64,000 nucleotides of DNA from Catalinimonas niigatensis (GTDB lineage Bacteria; Bacteroidota; Bacteroidia; Cytophagales; Cyclobacteriaceae). The translations under genes and the position numbers were made by a program. The DNA lies in contig NZ_CP119422.1 in assembly GCF_030506285.1 (NCBI RefSeq), forward strand, positions 4,575,501 to 4,639,500. Reading direction: 5' to 3'. The first letter of the stretch is position 1, and every line of letters begins with the position of its first letter. Under the pieces are notes generated by a model. The model worked only from the letters and a program-made list of their open reading frames with translations, had not been told where the DNA came from and ran no database searches. Below, in pieces: positions 49,070-58,255 of the stretch.

Positions 49070-49098
49070 AGGTGTAGTTTGTTACTACACCTTTTTTT
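49070..49098 (+). terminator. strong rho-independent terminator
   Basis: AGGTGTAGT (49070-49078) and ACTACACCT (49084-49092) form a perfect stem with a 5-nt loop, followed by a run of seven T. It ends the lipoprotein transcript before the symporter gene. Confidence 0.9.
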
Positions 49099-49378
49099 AT
49101 GTTGTATCATCTTCAACATATGAATTAACTATTGGAACCGCTTTAAAGAAAGAGTAAGGCAGTCGTATGCCTGACTTAAACCCTCGCTCTGAGGTAATCA
49201 AAGCCATAGTTTGCTATGATGTCAAAGTTTGTAGATTTGAATTGAAAGATTTAGTCAAGCATTGGTAAAGATTTGTGTAGTGCTGTTGGCAGAATTTTAT
49301 CTAATTGCTAAATATGCTTCAGTCATTGATATAAGTCTTAATTTGGAAAAGAATATCTTAGATCATACAACAACACCG

Positions 49379-50650
49379 ATGAGCAACCAATCTAAAACCC
49401 CTCTACTCCCTTTTGTCTTAATCACCAGCCTGTTTCTGATGTGGGGTCTGGCCAATAATATGACAGATACCCTGTTGGCAGCCTTCAAAAAGATTATGAG
49501 CATGTCAGACTTCCAGACCAGCTGGATACAAATTGCCTTCTATGGCTCTTACTTCTGTCTGGCTCTTCCGGCAGCAATCCTGATCAAGAAATTCACTTAC
49601 AAGACAGGTGTGCTTTTAGGCTTGGGGATGTTTATTGCCGGTTCACTCTTATTTTATCCGGCCAGCCAGACGATGGTATACGGGCACTTTCTGGCCGCCC
49701 TCTTCATTTTGGCAGGCGGGTTGTCCATTCTTGAAACTTCTTCTAATCCCTACATCATTGCCATGGGGCCTGAGCAAACGGGAACCCGCCGACTCAATCT
49801 GGCGCAGTCATTTAACCCCATTGGTTCTATCATAGGAGTATTACTGAGCAAAGTATTCATCCTATCGGAGTTGAATGCCGCCAGTGCAGAAACCAGGGCA
49901 GGTATGAGTTCTGAAGAACTGAAAAATATTCAGGCGGGAGAGCTGTCAGCGGTGATGGGGCCTTATGTAGGAGTAGCGATTCTTCTGTTAGGACTCTGGC
50001 TGACCATAGCGTTAGTCAAAATGCCCAAAGCTTCGGATGAAGATGAGCGTTTGAACTTAATCCCTACTTTTAAGCGCCTGATCAAAAATTCTAACTATGT
50101 ATGGGGTGTGGTAGCTCAGTTTTTTTATGTAGGTGCCCAGATCGGCGTCTGGTCGTATACCATACGCTATGTGATGCTGGAACTACAAGTGGATGAAGAT
50201 GAGGCTGCTTCTTACTATCTGGCAGCATTAGTACTGTTTACCATTAGCCGTTTTATCTGTACGGCACTGATGAAAATTATTAAGCCGGGCAATCTGCTGG
50301 CCTTACTTTCCCTTCTGGCTGTGGTTTGTACTTTTCTGGTAGTAGTAGGCAGTGGATATGTGGGTGTCTATGCACTGGTAGGTATTTCCGGCTGTATGTC
50401 CTTGATGTTCCCTACCATTTATGGTTTGGCAGTCAGAGGTTTGGGTGATGATACCAAGCTGGGTGGTTCCGGACTAATCATGGCTATTCTGGGAGGGGCA
50501 GTGATTACTTCTGTTCAGGGACAAGTTTCGGATATGACAGGTAGCATCCATCTTGCTTATCTGGTACCGCTTTTCTGCTTTCTGATCGTAGCCATTTACG
50601 GTAGGTTAGCCCGAAAAAAAGCCAACCAGGAAGCGCAGTACAGTGGATAA
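49379..50650 (+). CDS. fucP: FucP-type L-fucose/proton symporter (MFS)
   Basis: 423 residues from the ATG at 49379; an upstream GTG-like frame to 49262 is not needed and lacks homology. Twelve hydrophobic spans, with the FHS-family start LPFVLITSLFLMWGLANNMTD and the SSNPYIIAMGPE segment in helix 5 that carries conserved Asn. It imports L-fucose or a related sugar with protons. Its distance from the GH95 gene is ~17 kb, so a link is possible but not proven. A convergent hairpin follows. Confidence 0.85.
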   Translation: MSNQSKTPLLPFVLITSLFLMWGLANNMTDTLLAAFKKIMSMSDFQTSWIQIAFYGSYFCLALPAAILIKKFTYKTGVLLGLGMFIAGSLLFYPASQTMVYGHFLAALFILAGGLSILETSSNPYIIAMGPEQTGTRRLNLAQSFNPIGSIIGVLLSKVFILSELNAASAETRAGMSSEELKNIQAGELSAVMGPYVGVAILLLGLWLTIALVKMPKASDEDERLNLIPTFKRLIKNSNYVWGVVAQFFYVGAQIGVWSYTIRYVMLELQVDEDEAASYYLAALVLFTISRFICTALMKIIKPGNLLALLSLLAVVCTFLVVVGSGYVGVYALVGISGCMSLMFPTIYGLAVRGLGDDTKLGGSGLIMAILGGAVITSVQGQVSDMTGSIHLAYLVPLFCFLIVAIYGRLARKKANQEAQYSG

Positions 50651-50664
50651 ATCTAAAAACTAAA

Positions 50665-50694
50665 CGAGCCATAAGGCATGTACCCTATGGCTCG
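50665..50694. terminator. hairpin between convergent genes
   Basis: CGAGCCATA (50665-50673) and TATGGCTCG (50686-50694) are exact complements around a 12-nt loop, between the stop of the + symporter and that of the minus aldo/keto reductase. No T run, so it is a probable weak or bidirectional stop. Confidence 0.5.
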
Positions 50695-50718
50695 CTATTC
50701 GTTTCAGGAGGGATGAAT

Positions 50719-51576
50719 TTATATGTTACTCAACTGTTCCATATCCTCCTTATCAAGCTCGATATGAGCAGCCTGTGTGTTTTCCTGTAAATGCTTTACT
50801 GAGCTGGTTCCAGGAATAGGTAGAATATTGTCACTGTGGGCCAACAGCCAGGCCAGGGCAATCTGATACACAGTAGCATCATGCTTTTTGGCAACTGCTT
50901 GTAAAGTATCGTTGTCTACCGCACCGGAATCCAGTGGATACCAGGGAATGAAAGCGATACCTTGCTCTTGGGTCCACTCCACTTCCTGCTGCCACTGACG
51001 GTCGGTCAGGCTAAACTTATTCTGCACACTCACTACCTCAAAATATTTCTGCGCCTGTTTGATCTGGTCTACATTTACTTCTGACAAGCCCAGATGTCTG
51101 ATAAAACCCTGCTGTTGCAGGTCCTTCAATTTACTAAGAAATTCATCGGCAGGTACTTTCTCATCAAAGCGATGCAGTTGATAAAGGTCAACGCGTTCCA
51201 GTTTCAGGCGTTTCAGACTTCCTTTCAGGGCTTCTTCCAGATGTTCGGGACGTCCATTTACAGGCCACTGGTTAGGGCCGGTACGCTCCAGCCCTCCCTT
51301 GGTAGCAATCAGTAATCCTTTGGGGTAAGGATGCAAAGCTTCGGCAATCAATTCCTCAGAAACGTAGGGACCGTAGCTGTCAGCCGTATCAATAAAGTTA
51401 ATTCCTAAATCCTGAGTGGCCTGCAGCACGCGGATAGCCTCAGCTTTGTCTTTGGGAGGCCCCCAAATGCCTTCGCAAGTGATACGCATAGCACCGTAGC
51501 CTAATCGGTTGATGGTGATGTCACTACCCAAAGTATAAGTGCCGGACGCGGTAGCAGTAATATCTGTATGAATCAT
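50719..51576 (-). CDS. aldo/keto reductase
   Basis: 285 residues from ATG at 51576. AKR barrel: INRLGYGAMRIT, GINFIDTADSYGPYVSEELI with Asp/Tyr, LLIATKGGLERTG with Lys, and RVDLYQLHRFDEKVPADEF with His. The tail IPGTSSVKHLQENTQAA binds NADP. General reductase group close to YdbC/pyridoxal-reductase types; no sugar specificity can be read. It converges with the symporter. Confidence 0.88.
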   Translation of the reverse strand: MIHTDITATASGTYTLGSDITINRLGYGAMRITCEGIWGPPKDKAEAIRVLQATQDLGINFIDTADSYGPYVSEELIAEALHPYPKGLLIATKGGLERTGPNQWPVNGRPEHLEEALKGSLKRLKLERVDLYQLHRFDEKVPADEFLSKLKDLQQQGFIRHLGLSEVNVDQIKQAQKYFEVVSVQNKFSLTDRQWQQEVEWTQEQGIAFIPWYPLDSGAVDNDTLQAVAKKHDATVYQIALAWLLAHSDNILPIPGTSSVKHLQENTQAAHIELDKEDMEQLSNI

Positions 51577-51782
51577 TGTTCTTTTGTTTAAGTGAAAAAA
51601 TATAGCCTGACAAATCATAATTGTTCAGGCAAAACTCAATGTTACAACACAATCTACAGGATAGGGTTTTGAAAAATTTATCTTAGACAAGCGCTGCTAA
51701 AATTGAGTCTCCTACATCTGAGCTGTAGAATAAACCAGGGAAGTTGTTAGTTTTGAGTAATCTCTCAAAATAGCTGTACTCT

Positions 51783-53129
51783 TTGAAGATACTAAAGAAA
51801 ATCATCCGTGCTTTACTCATTTTTTTGCTGGTGTTGTCTACCCTTGCATTATTATGTATCGCCCCTATTGATGACACACCTTATCAGGAACAAGCGTATT
51901 ACGAAGCCACTTTACAGGCACTGGATAGTTTAGAGAAAACCTTGGCTAAGGAAGAAACAGACACCGTACAGGCAGGGTGGAGCGAGAAAAACATTACTCC
52001 TCAAAAGCCAGTCAGTCTGATGGGTTATGGATGGAAAGGAGATTATGAAAGAGTACATGACTCTCTCCAGGTAAGGGCAGTCGTTTTTTCAAACAATGTG
52101 CAGTCCGTAGCCTGGCTAAGCTATGACTTGATGGTCTTACATCCTGATCTGGTCCATGCCATACGTCAGGCAGTGGATACTGCGCAATTGCCTGTCCGTA
52201 ATCTCTATTTTACTGCCGTACATACGCACAATGGCTTTGGCGAGTGGGCCAAAGGCTTGGGTGGAAAACTCATAGCAGGAGGCTATAATGAGGACCTGGT
52301 AAAATTTATCGTGGAACAAACCCTGCGTGCGATACGAGAGGCTTATGCTGATCGTCAACCTGTAAAAGTAGGTTACGGTGAATTTGCTGTACCTGAGTTG
52401 ATAAATAATCGCCTGGTAAAAGGAGGGGAGGTAGATTCTTATCTAAGAGCGATTAAACTGGAACAGAATTCTGGAATTACCGCCCTGCTTTGCACTTATG
52501 CTGCGCACGCTACCTTTCTTAACAGCAAAAGAATGGATCTCTCAGCAGACTATCCGTCAGCATTGGTAGAGATGCTGGAAAAGCATGCTGAAATAGATTT
52601 TGCTGCTTTTGCCGCGGGTGCGGTGGGTAGCCATAGCCCATTGAAGGAAGGTGAGTTTTCTTATGAGAAAATGGATAGCTATGCAACACAACTGGCCAAG
52701 CCTCTTTTACAAAGTTTAGATAGTATACCTACCTATTATACTACCCAACTGAGGTATGCGGATATACCTTTTCATCTGGGAGAATCCCAACTAAAACTTA
52801 GTCCCCACTGGAGAGTGCGACCCTGGCTTTTTAGTGCGGTGATGGGTAACATAAATCCTCAGATTACGGGGATAAGGTTGGGTGATGTAATGATGGTAGG
52901 CACTCCGGCAGACTATTCAGGCATGCTGTACAAACAGTTACATGCTGAAGACATTCACCTTGTTGTCAGCAGTTTCAACGGTAGTTACATCGGCTATGTA
53001 ATTCCTGATACCTATTATGATCAGGAGCATCGGGAAGCTCGGGAGTTGAACTGGTTTGGCCCCTTCACCGGAAGTTATATGACAGAAGTTATGAACAAAT
53101 TTATCCGGATAGTAGGAGATGGGCCGTAA
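51783..53129 (+). CDS. neutral ceramidase-like enzyme
   Basis: 448 residues; the only reasonable start is TTG at 51783, opening the membrane anchor MKILKKIIRALLIFLLVLST. Matches the N-terminal domain of neutral/alkaline ceramidases: AGWSEKNITPQKPVSLMGYG, WLSYDLMVLHPDLVHAIRQA, YFTAVHTHNGFGEWA with His metal ligands, and CTYAAHATFLNSKRMDLSAD. Family members are ~650 residues with a C-terminal Ig-like domain; this lacks it. Bacteroidota make sphingolipids, so lipid turnover is possible, but the substrate is inferred. Confidence 0.75.
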   Translation: MKILKKIIRALLIFLLVLSTLALLCIAPIDDTPYQEQAYYEATLQALDSLEKTLAKEETDTVQAGWSEKNITPQKPVSLMGYGWKGDYERVHDSLQVRAVVFSNNVQSVAWLSYDLMVLHPDLVHAIRQAVDTAQLPVRNLYFTAVHTHNGFGEWAKGLGGKLIAGGYNEDLVKFIVEQTLRAIREAYADRQPVKVGYGEFAVPELINNRLVKGGEVDSYLRAIKLEQNSGITALLCTYAAHATFLNSKRMDLSADYPSALVEMLEKHAEIDFAAFAAGAVGSHSPLKEGEFSYEKMDSYATQLAKPLLQSLDSIPTYYTTQLRYADIPFHLGESQLKLSPHWRVRPWLFSAVMGNINPQITGIRLGDVMMVGTPADYSGMLYKQLHAEDIHLVVSSFNGSYIGYVIPDTYYDQEHREARELNWFGPFTGSYMTEVMNKFIRIVGDGP

Positions 53130-53135
53130 TTAGAC

Positions 53136-53159
53136 AAAAAAAAAGCGGACATGGTCCGC
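53136..53159 (-). terminator. rho-independent terminator
   Basis: GCGGAC (53145-53150) / GTCCGC (53154-53159) stem with 3-nt loop and, on the minus strand, a run of nine T (A at 53136-53144). It ends the minus gene at 53186. Confidence 0.8.
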
Positions 53160-53185
53160 ACATATTTAGCCTTGGTAAATGCTGA

Positions 53186-53593
53186 CTATGTCGTAATAAT
53201 TTTGATGAGTTTACCGCTTTTACTAAAACGGAGTTGCGTTTGAAATTTCTTCCCATTCAGTGCCAGCACATAAGTTTCTTCAGATACTTGAATCGGAGAA
53301 TAATGCTTCATGATCTGTGAGATCCAATTGGAAGCTTTTTCAGTGGGTATGAGATAGGCTTGCGAAATAGTATATTTACCAAAAGGGCTTTTTGCAAAAC
53401 TCTTTAAAACATCAGAAGGTAGTTCGGATGCTTTGATAGGCTTAAGCTCTACCTTTTTGTCCACTGCCTGAGAAGCTTGAGAAGAATGCAGGTAATGATG
53501 GTAAAAATCTGAGCTAGTGATTTCCTCCTCTGCCAGAACGAATCCGGAAATAGATACTATACTTACCAAAGAAAAAAATAAAATGAATTTCAT
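53186..53593 (-). CDS. small secreted protein of unknown function
   Basis: 135 residues, signal peptide MKFILFFSLVSIVSISGFVLA. The mature ~110 residues resemble PepSY-like or DUF2874-type small beta domains (KFQTQLRFSKSGKLIKIITT closing hairpin), but no motif is decisive. It has its own terminator. Expression and function unknown. Confidence 0.6.
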   Translation of the reverse strand: MKFILFFSLVSIVSISGFVLAEEEITSSDFYHHYLHSSQASQAVDKKVELKPIKASELPSDVLKSFAKSPFGKYTISQAYLIPTEKASNWISQIMKHYSPIQVSEETYVLALNGKKFQTQLRFSKSGKLIKIITT

Positions 53594-53760
53594 AAGCCCT
53601 CCTTTTCTAAAAATTATCTGTCAGATAAAGTGAAAAAATCGTACCATCTCTTTTAGATAGGGTGTAAGAGCTTTTTTGAAGGGTATAAACAGCATGGGGA
53701 ATAAAAGTGTGGAATGTTTTTCCCCACGCATTACACACAATGCTAAAAAATAGTCTACAC

Positions 53761-54342
53761 TTATGCGCTATTGCGCAGTAGATATTGGCGGCATTTGTCC
53801 TGATACATCTTTAGGTCGGGAGTAGGCATGCCAATTTCTTTAGCTTCTTCGTCCCAATGCCTCATACGAAGACTTAGCTTAAACAGCGCATTCTGCTCAA
53901 AATCTGCTGCTTCCCGGGCAGTCATCCTACCTCCCTGATACTCCAGTGTTTTTTTGCTGGCTTCAGAAAGTTTGCCGTAATAATCGGCCTCTTTGAAAGT
54001 CAGATACCTTTTGGCTTGGACATGATTTTCTACCAGCTGTGCCATGCGTTCTGAAAAGCCTTGATGCCGAAGGTAATCCCCTCCGATTTTATCATGGCTC
54101 ATCGCACCATAATTGCCCATAAAACTTTTGCTCTCCTGTTCGTTAACGGCCAGGTGTCCGATGTCATGGAATAGTGCAGCCAGGATCACTTCATCTTCGT
54201 AGCCTTCTCCGGCAGCCAATTGCGCGCTTTGTACCGCATGTTCTAACTGGGTGATAGACTCGCCGTATTCGTCATGGCCATACTTATCGAACAGCCCGAA
54301 TATATTATTTACAATTAGCTCTACAGCTTCTTGGTTTTGCAT
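53761..54342 (-). CDS. HD-domain oxygenase/hydrolase, PhnZ-like
   Basis: 193 residues from ATG at 54342. HD motif: YGESITQLEHAVQSAQLA, AALFHDIGHL, AMSHDKIGGDYLR and LVENHVQAKRYLT, with two extra His as in mixed-valent di-iron HD oxygenases such as PhnZ and TmpB. The Tyr and Glu before TQLEHA match the lid residues of PhnZ. PhnZ oxidises 2-amino-1-hydroxyethylphosphonate to glycine and phosphate. No other phosphonate gene is in view, so the substrate is open. Confidence 0.75.
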   Translation of the reverse strand: MQNQEAVELIVNNIFGLFDKYGHDEYGESITQLEHAVQSAQLAAGEGYEDEVILAALFHDIGHLAVNEQESKSFMGNYGAMSHDKIGGDYLRHQGFSERMAQLVENHVQAKRYLTFKEADYYGKLSEASKKTLEYQGGRMTAREAADFEQNALFKLSLRMRHWDEEAKEIGMPTPDLKMYQDKCRQYLLRNSA

Positions 54343-54465
54343 GGGTTTGTGGATTTGTAGGCAAAATACAGAATAAGTCAAATATATCCTCTATCGTTTG
54401 TTCTAAGTCTGGGTTAAGGATAAATTTTTTCAGCTTTGGAAACCAAACAACCTTTACAGAAAGTC

Positions 54466-55356
54466 TTAACGTGATGAAAAAAGTTTTTCCTGATAGTGCT
54501 TCCAGGTCTGCATAGACTTTTGGAGGTGAAGCGCTTTATCTTTTTGGATATTATAACATTGCAAGCCGACCGGTCCTTCAAAGCCCAGATCAATAAATGT
54601 TTTAAGAAACTGATAGGTATCAAAATTGCCCTCACCCAGCGGCTGAATATATGATTTCCAGATATTATCGGGACCAGACGCATGTACGTCAGCACCGTTG
54701 AGGCTGATGGCAAAAAGTTTAGGCATAGCCTGCTTTGCCAGCGCAGGATAAGCCCGCACAGGATCTATATCCTCCCTGTTTTTATGGGCCAGGAAATGAC
54801 ACAGATTGAAAGTATAGCCCAGATTAGGACGGTTTACTTCTGCTGCTACACGCATGGCGTCTTCAATGCATTCTATCCAATAATACATGTGTGGGTAGAG
54901 CATCACTCTGGTATCATATTGCTGAGCCATGTCGGCAATCTGCTGTAAAATCGGTATGGCAATTTCATCGTACTCAGGAGAAGAAGAAGGAAATTTACTG
55001 CCGGTAACATATAACCAGGGCATAGCGCCTGTACCTTGAATCTTCTTGAACACATCTTCCAGCCGGGGATCATAAGGCTGATCAGGATTGTCCAGATCTA
55101 CATTGACATAGATTGTGAAAAGCCTGAGATCATTCTGCTGTAGCTCTTTTAACACTTCATCCAGATTGTCCAATCCTTCTTTTTCCATTCCATCGTAGCC
55201 ATTGTCCAGCAGCAACTGTACCTGTTCTTCTGCCGTATTATATTTTTCATCTTTTACACCATTGTTAAATACAAAAAAAGGATTGTCAGGACGCTGTTGG
55301 GCGTGAAGAGGAGTAGCGAGCAGGAGCAAGAGTAATAACCGAATGAAAGTGATCAT
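54466..55356 (-). CDS. secreted xylose-isomerase-like TIM barrel protein
   Basis: 296 residues with signal peptide MITFIRLLLLLLLATPLHAQ. A sugar phosphate isomerase/epimerase fold: DNGYDGMEKEGLDNLDEVL, LFTIYVNVDLDN, VMLYPHMYYWIECIEDAM, LGYTFNLCHFLAHKNREDID and GPVGLQCYNIQKDK carry Glu/His/Asp metal sites. Periplasmic members are usual near glycan genes, possibly 3-keto-sugar or inositol isomerases. Its exported state makes phosphate substrates unlikely. Gap to the kinase gene is 14 bp. Confidence 0.8.
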   Translation of the reverse strand: MITFIRLLLLLLLATPLHAQQRPDNPFFVFNNGVKDEKYNTAEEQVQLLLDNGYDGMEKEGLDNLDEVLKELQQNDLRLFTIYVNVDLDNPDQPYDPRLEDVFKKIQGTGAMPWLYVTGSKFPSSSPEYDEIAIPILQQIADMAQQYDTRVMLYPHMYYWIECIEDAMRVAAEVNRPNLGYTFNLCHFLAHKNREDIDPVRAYPALAKQAMPKLFAISLNGADVHASGPDNIWKSYIQPLGEGNFDTYQFLKTFIDLGFEGPVGLQCYNIQKDKALHLQKSMQTWKHYQEKLFSSR

Positions 55357-55370
55357 AAGTATTATGTGGT

Positions 55371-56759
55371 TTAGAGGGTGTTGAGTGATGCAGTCACGGC
55401 CTCAGATGTCTTTGGAAAATAGAGTGAGAATATAGTTTTTTCGCCCCTTTGTGAGCTTGCTTTGATCGTTCCACCATGCAGGCTCATGATATTGCGAGAT
55501 AGGCTCAATCCTATACCGGAGCCTTTTTCTTTGGTAGAAAAGAAAGGTACAAAGATTTGGTCCAGCTTATCTTCTTCTATACCTGCGCCATTATCGCTGA
55601 CTTCCACAACGATTTGTGCATGGTCTTCATAGGCACTGAGGTTAATCTGCGGTGCAGCAGCATGTTCCAGCGCCTGTATGCTGTTGGAGAGCAGGTTGAT
55701 CAGAATTTGTTCTATCTGTTTGCGGTCGGCATTCAGGTGTAGATCATCGGGAAGTACGCTGGTGATAAGCTCTATGTGTTGTTTTTGTAATTCAGCGCGC
55801 ATCAGTCTATGGATAGCCTCAAAGAGTTCTTTTAGTGCAAAAGCTTCTTTTTGAGGTTGTGGTATCCTGGCTAGTTTACGGTAGTCTTCTACAAAGCCCA
55901 ATAATCCATCGCTACGCTTTTGTATGGTGCGGAGCGAAAACGCTAGATCTTCCAGTAAATCCTCATCTACCGCCTGTGGCTGTCTGAGCTTACCCTCCTG
56001 ATCTTCTAGCAGCATCAGCATGGTTTCGGTCAGTGAGGAGATAGGGGTCACAGAATTCATGATCTCATGGGTAAGAATGCGGATCAGTTTATGCCAGGCA
56101 TCAATCTCACTCTGGTTAATCTCTTTTTCTATATCCTGAAAGGTAATAATCCTGTAGGGTTGTTTGAGCAGAATGGCCGAGGAGATATGTACGGATAATC
56201 TTTTGTTTTCTCCTTTGACAGGCACTTCTATCAGCTTGCTTTCATTCTCCTGTAGCTGCTCAATTTCTTCCACAAAGCGGGGATGACTGAGTCTCAGATT
56301 TCGCCAGTAGTGATAATTACCGGTTTGCAACATATCCAGTGCAGGTTGGTTGATCAGAGTGATTTCCTCATCTCCTTTGATAGAAATGATCCCGATCTTG
56401 ATATGTTTGACAATGAGTTTAAGATATTCAAACTGGGCTTCTTTCTCTATTTTGACTTGCTTATAGGCTTCAATGATCTCTTTGAAAGCCTCGTTCAGTT
56501 CACGAAACTGCCTGCCTCCCTTCTGGCTGCTGAAACTGATGGTAAAGTCACTATTTCTTATAGAAAGTAAAAACTTGGCCAGTTCACGATTGGTGCGGTT
56601 GACATAGCGGATGAGTTCGTATACCTGTATGATCAGCAGCGCGCCCAGGATAATATGGTTAAAGAATAGGTCGGCCCTGCCAAAGATAAAGGCAAAGCCA
56701 ATCATGGTAATTAGTAGCAATGCTACCCGGATGACGGTATTTAGCGTGAATGACTTCAT
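55371..56759 (-). CDS. NtrY-like membrane sensor histidine kinase
   Basis: 462 residues. Two N-terminal TM spans (VALLLITMIGFAFIFG, LFFNHIILGALLIIQVY) then a PAS-like domain (ITLINQPALDML) and the kinase core: ILTHEIMNSVTPISSL H-box, IEQILINLLSNSIQAL N-box, VSDNGAGIEEDK and GSGIGLSLSRNIM G boxes. The HE-x-N H-box is the NtrB/NtrY type that pairs with sigma-54 regulators. Its partner is the next gene up. The four-hairpin element lies between them. Confidence 0.92.
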   Translation of the reverse strand: MKSFTLNTVIRVALLLITMIGFAFIFGRADLFFNHIILGALLIIQVYELIRYVNRTNRELAKFLLSIRNSDFTISFSSQKGGRQFRELNEAFKEIIEAYKQVKIEKEAQFEYLKLIVKHIKIGIISIKGDEEITLINQPALDMLQTGNYHYWRNLRLSHPRFVEEIEQLQENESKLIEVPVKGENKRLSVHISSAILLKQPYRIITFQDIEKEINQSEIDAWHKLIRILTHEIMNSVTPISSLTETMLMLLEDQEGKLRQPQAVDEDLLEDLAFSLRTIQKRSDGLLGFVEDYRKLARIPQPQKEAFALKELFEAIHRLMRAELQKQHIELITSVLPDDLHLNADRKQIEQILINLLSNSIQALEHAAAPQINLSAYEDHAQIVVEVSDNGAGIEEDKLDQIFVPFFSTKEKGSGIGLSLSRNIMSLHGGTIKASSQRGEKTIFSLYFPKTSEAVTASLNTL

Positions 56760-56764
56760 AAATT

Positions 56765-56876
56765 ATTCGGGCCAGAGGCCCTAATGATAGCCGTCACTTG
56801 CGAGACGCAAGCGACAGTTCAGTCAATCGCTAGTGTCTCGCTAGCGATCAATATTTATAGGGCCTCTGGCCCGAAT
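56765..56876. repeat. 112-bp palindromic element of four hairpins
   Basis: A 19-bp perfect inverted repeat (56765-56783 with 56858-56876) encloses two further hairpins. Hairpins are at 56769-56781 (GGGCC/GGCCC, loop AGA), 56793-56815 (10-bp stem, loop AGA, one mismatch), 56826-56848 (10-bp stem, loop TCT, one mismatch) and 56860-56872 (GGGCC/GGCCC, loop TCT). So AGA loops come first and TCT loops second, and the whole is close to symmetric. It lies between the stop of the NtrC-type gene and the start of the kinase gene. Confidence 0.9.
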
Positions 56877-56881
56877 TACTA

Positions 56882-58249
56882 CTACAACCCATACTTGTCC
56901 AGCCTACGATAAAGGGCAGTACGGGTGAGGCCTAGTTCTTTGGCAGTATGGGTGACATTGCCTTGGTTACGTTCCAGCGCTCTTTGGATAAACAGCTTTT
57001 CATTTTCATCCAGCGTAAGCAAATCATCTGCCTCAATTTTATGCTGATACATATTGACAGTCCCTTCGTTGAACGAAAAATCTTCGGGCTGTAAAGTATC
57101 CTCATGGCTCAGAATGACTGCCCGTTCTACAGCATGCTGCAACTCCCGTACATTGCCCGGCCAGCCATAATGTTCTATTTTTTTCAAGGCCGATTTACTC
57201 ACCTTTAGCCCGGGCTTGTTGTATTTTTCGCTATACAAATCAAGAAAATGCTCCAGCAGCAGGGGTAAGTCCTCTTTGCGTTCGCGCAAAGGAGGCACCA
57301 CAATCTCTACCGTATTGATACGATACAACAAATCCTGCCGGAATCCCTGCTCATCCTTGCGGTCTACCATCTCATACAGAGGCATGTTGGTGGCGCAGAT
57401 CAGTCGTATATTGAGTGGACTCTCTTCATTACTTCCCACCCGACTTACGCTGCGGTTTTGCAATACGCTTAATAGCTTAGCCTGCTGGGACAAATACAGA
57501 TTTCCGATTTCGTCCAGAAAAAGTGTGCCCCCGCTGGCGAGTTCAAACTTACCCGCCTTATCCTGATAGGCATCGGTAAAAGCGCCTTTCTGATGCCCAA
57601 AAAGTTCACTTTCCATCAGACTGGTGGTGATAGCTCCCATGTCTACTTTTACAAAAGGGCCTTTTCTTCTGGCTGATTTGAGGTGGAGCCATCGGGCTAC
57701 TACTTCCTTTCCGGTACCATTTTCTCCTAAAATCAATACATTGGCATCGGTTCCGGCTACCCGGTCAATCATCTCAAAGACGCTTTGCATAGACGGAGAC
57801 TTTCCAATCATCTGTGGCACCTGAAGGAATTCAGCTTTTTCTTTGGAGAGTGAAGTGGATCTCTCTTTACTCAGGGCTTTGTGAATGGCATCCAGAAGCT
57901 TGCTGTTCTTCCAGGGCTTAAGCACGAAGTCGGCTGCACCCTGTTTCATGGCTTCTACGGCCAGTTCTATATCGCCATAGGCCGTAATGAGCACTACCGC
58001 TGTTTGCGGAGCGATGGTGCGGATACGTTCCAGCCAGTACAAACCTTCCCGGCCATCGTGTTCGCCCCGCCGAAAATTCATATCCAGCAGGATGACATGA
58101 TAATTCCCGCGTGACACGATGCTGTTGATCTGTGCAGGGTTTTGCTCGGTATCTACCTGAGCAAAGAATTGCTTGAGAAACATGCGGGCTGTACCCAGCA
58201 CATCCGGATCATCATCAATGATTAGTATTTTCTTATCTTGCTTCTCCAC
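56882..58249 (-). CDS. NtrC-like sigma-54-dependent response regulator
   Basis: 455 residues. Receiver domain with phospho-acceptor Asp56 (HVILLDMNF), AAA+ domain with Walker A GENGTGKEVV, Walker B GGTLFLDEIGN and RELQHAVERAVI, and a C-terminal Fis-type helix-turn-helix (NQGNVTHTAKELGLTRTALY). The sigma-54 contact loop reads GAFTDA rather than GAFTGA, common in Bacteroidota homologues. Pairs with the NtrY-like kinase. Starts 6 bp after the DUF5615 gene, so it may share that transcript. Probably drives the FtsX/MacB permease gene or other sigma-54 promoters. Confidence 0.93.
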   Translation of the reverse strand: MEKQDKKILIIDDDPDVLGTARMFLKQFFAQVDTEQNPAQINSIVSRGNYHVILLDMNFRRGEHDGREGLYWLERIRTIAPQTAVVLITAYGDIELAVEAMKQGAADFVLKPWKNSKLLDAIHKALSKERSTSLSKEKAEFLQVPQMIGKSPSMQSVFEMIDRVAGTDANVLILGENGTGKEVVARWLHLKSARRKGPFVKVDMGAITTSLMESELFGHQKGAFTDAYQDKAGKFELASGGTLFLDEIGNLYLSQQAKLLSVLQNRSVSRVGSNEESPLNIRLICATNMPLYEMVDRKDEQGFRQDLLYRINTVEIVVPPLRERKEDLPLLLEHFLDLYSEKYNKPGLKVSKSALKKIEHYGWPGNVRELQHAVERAVILSHEDTLQPEDFSFNEGTVNMYQHKIEADDLLTLDENEKLFIQRALERNQGNVTHTAKELGLTRTALYRRLDKYGL

Positions 58250-58255
58250 TAAATC

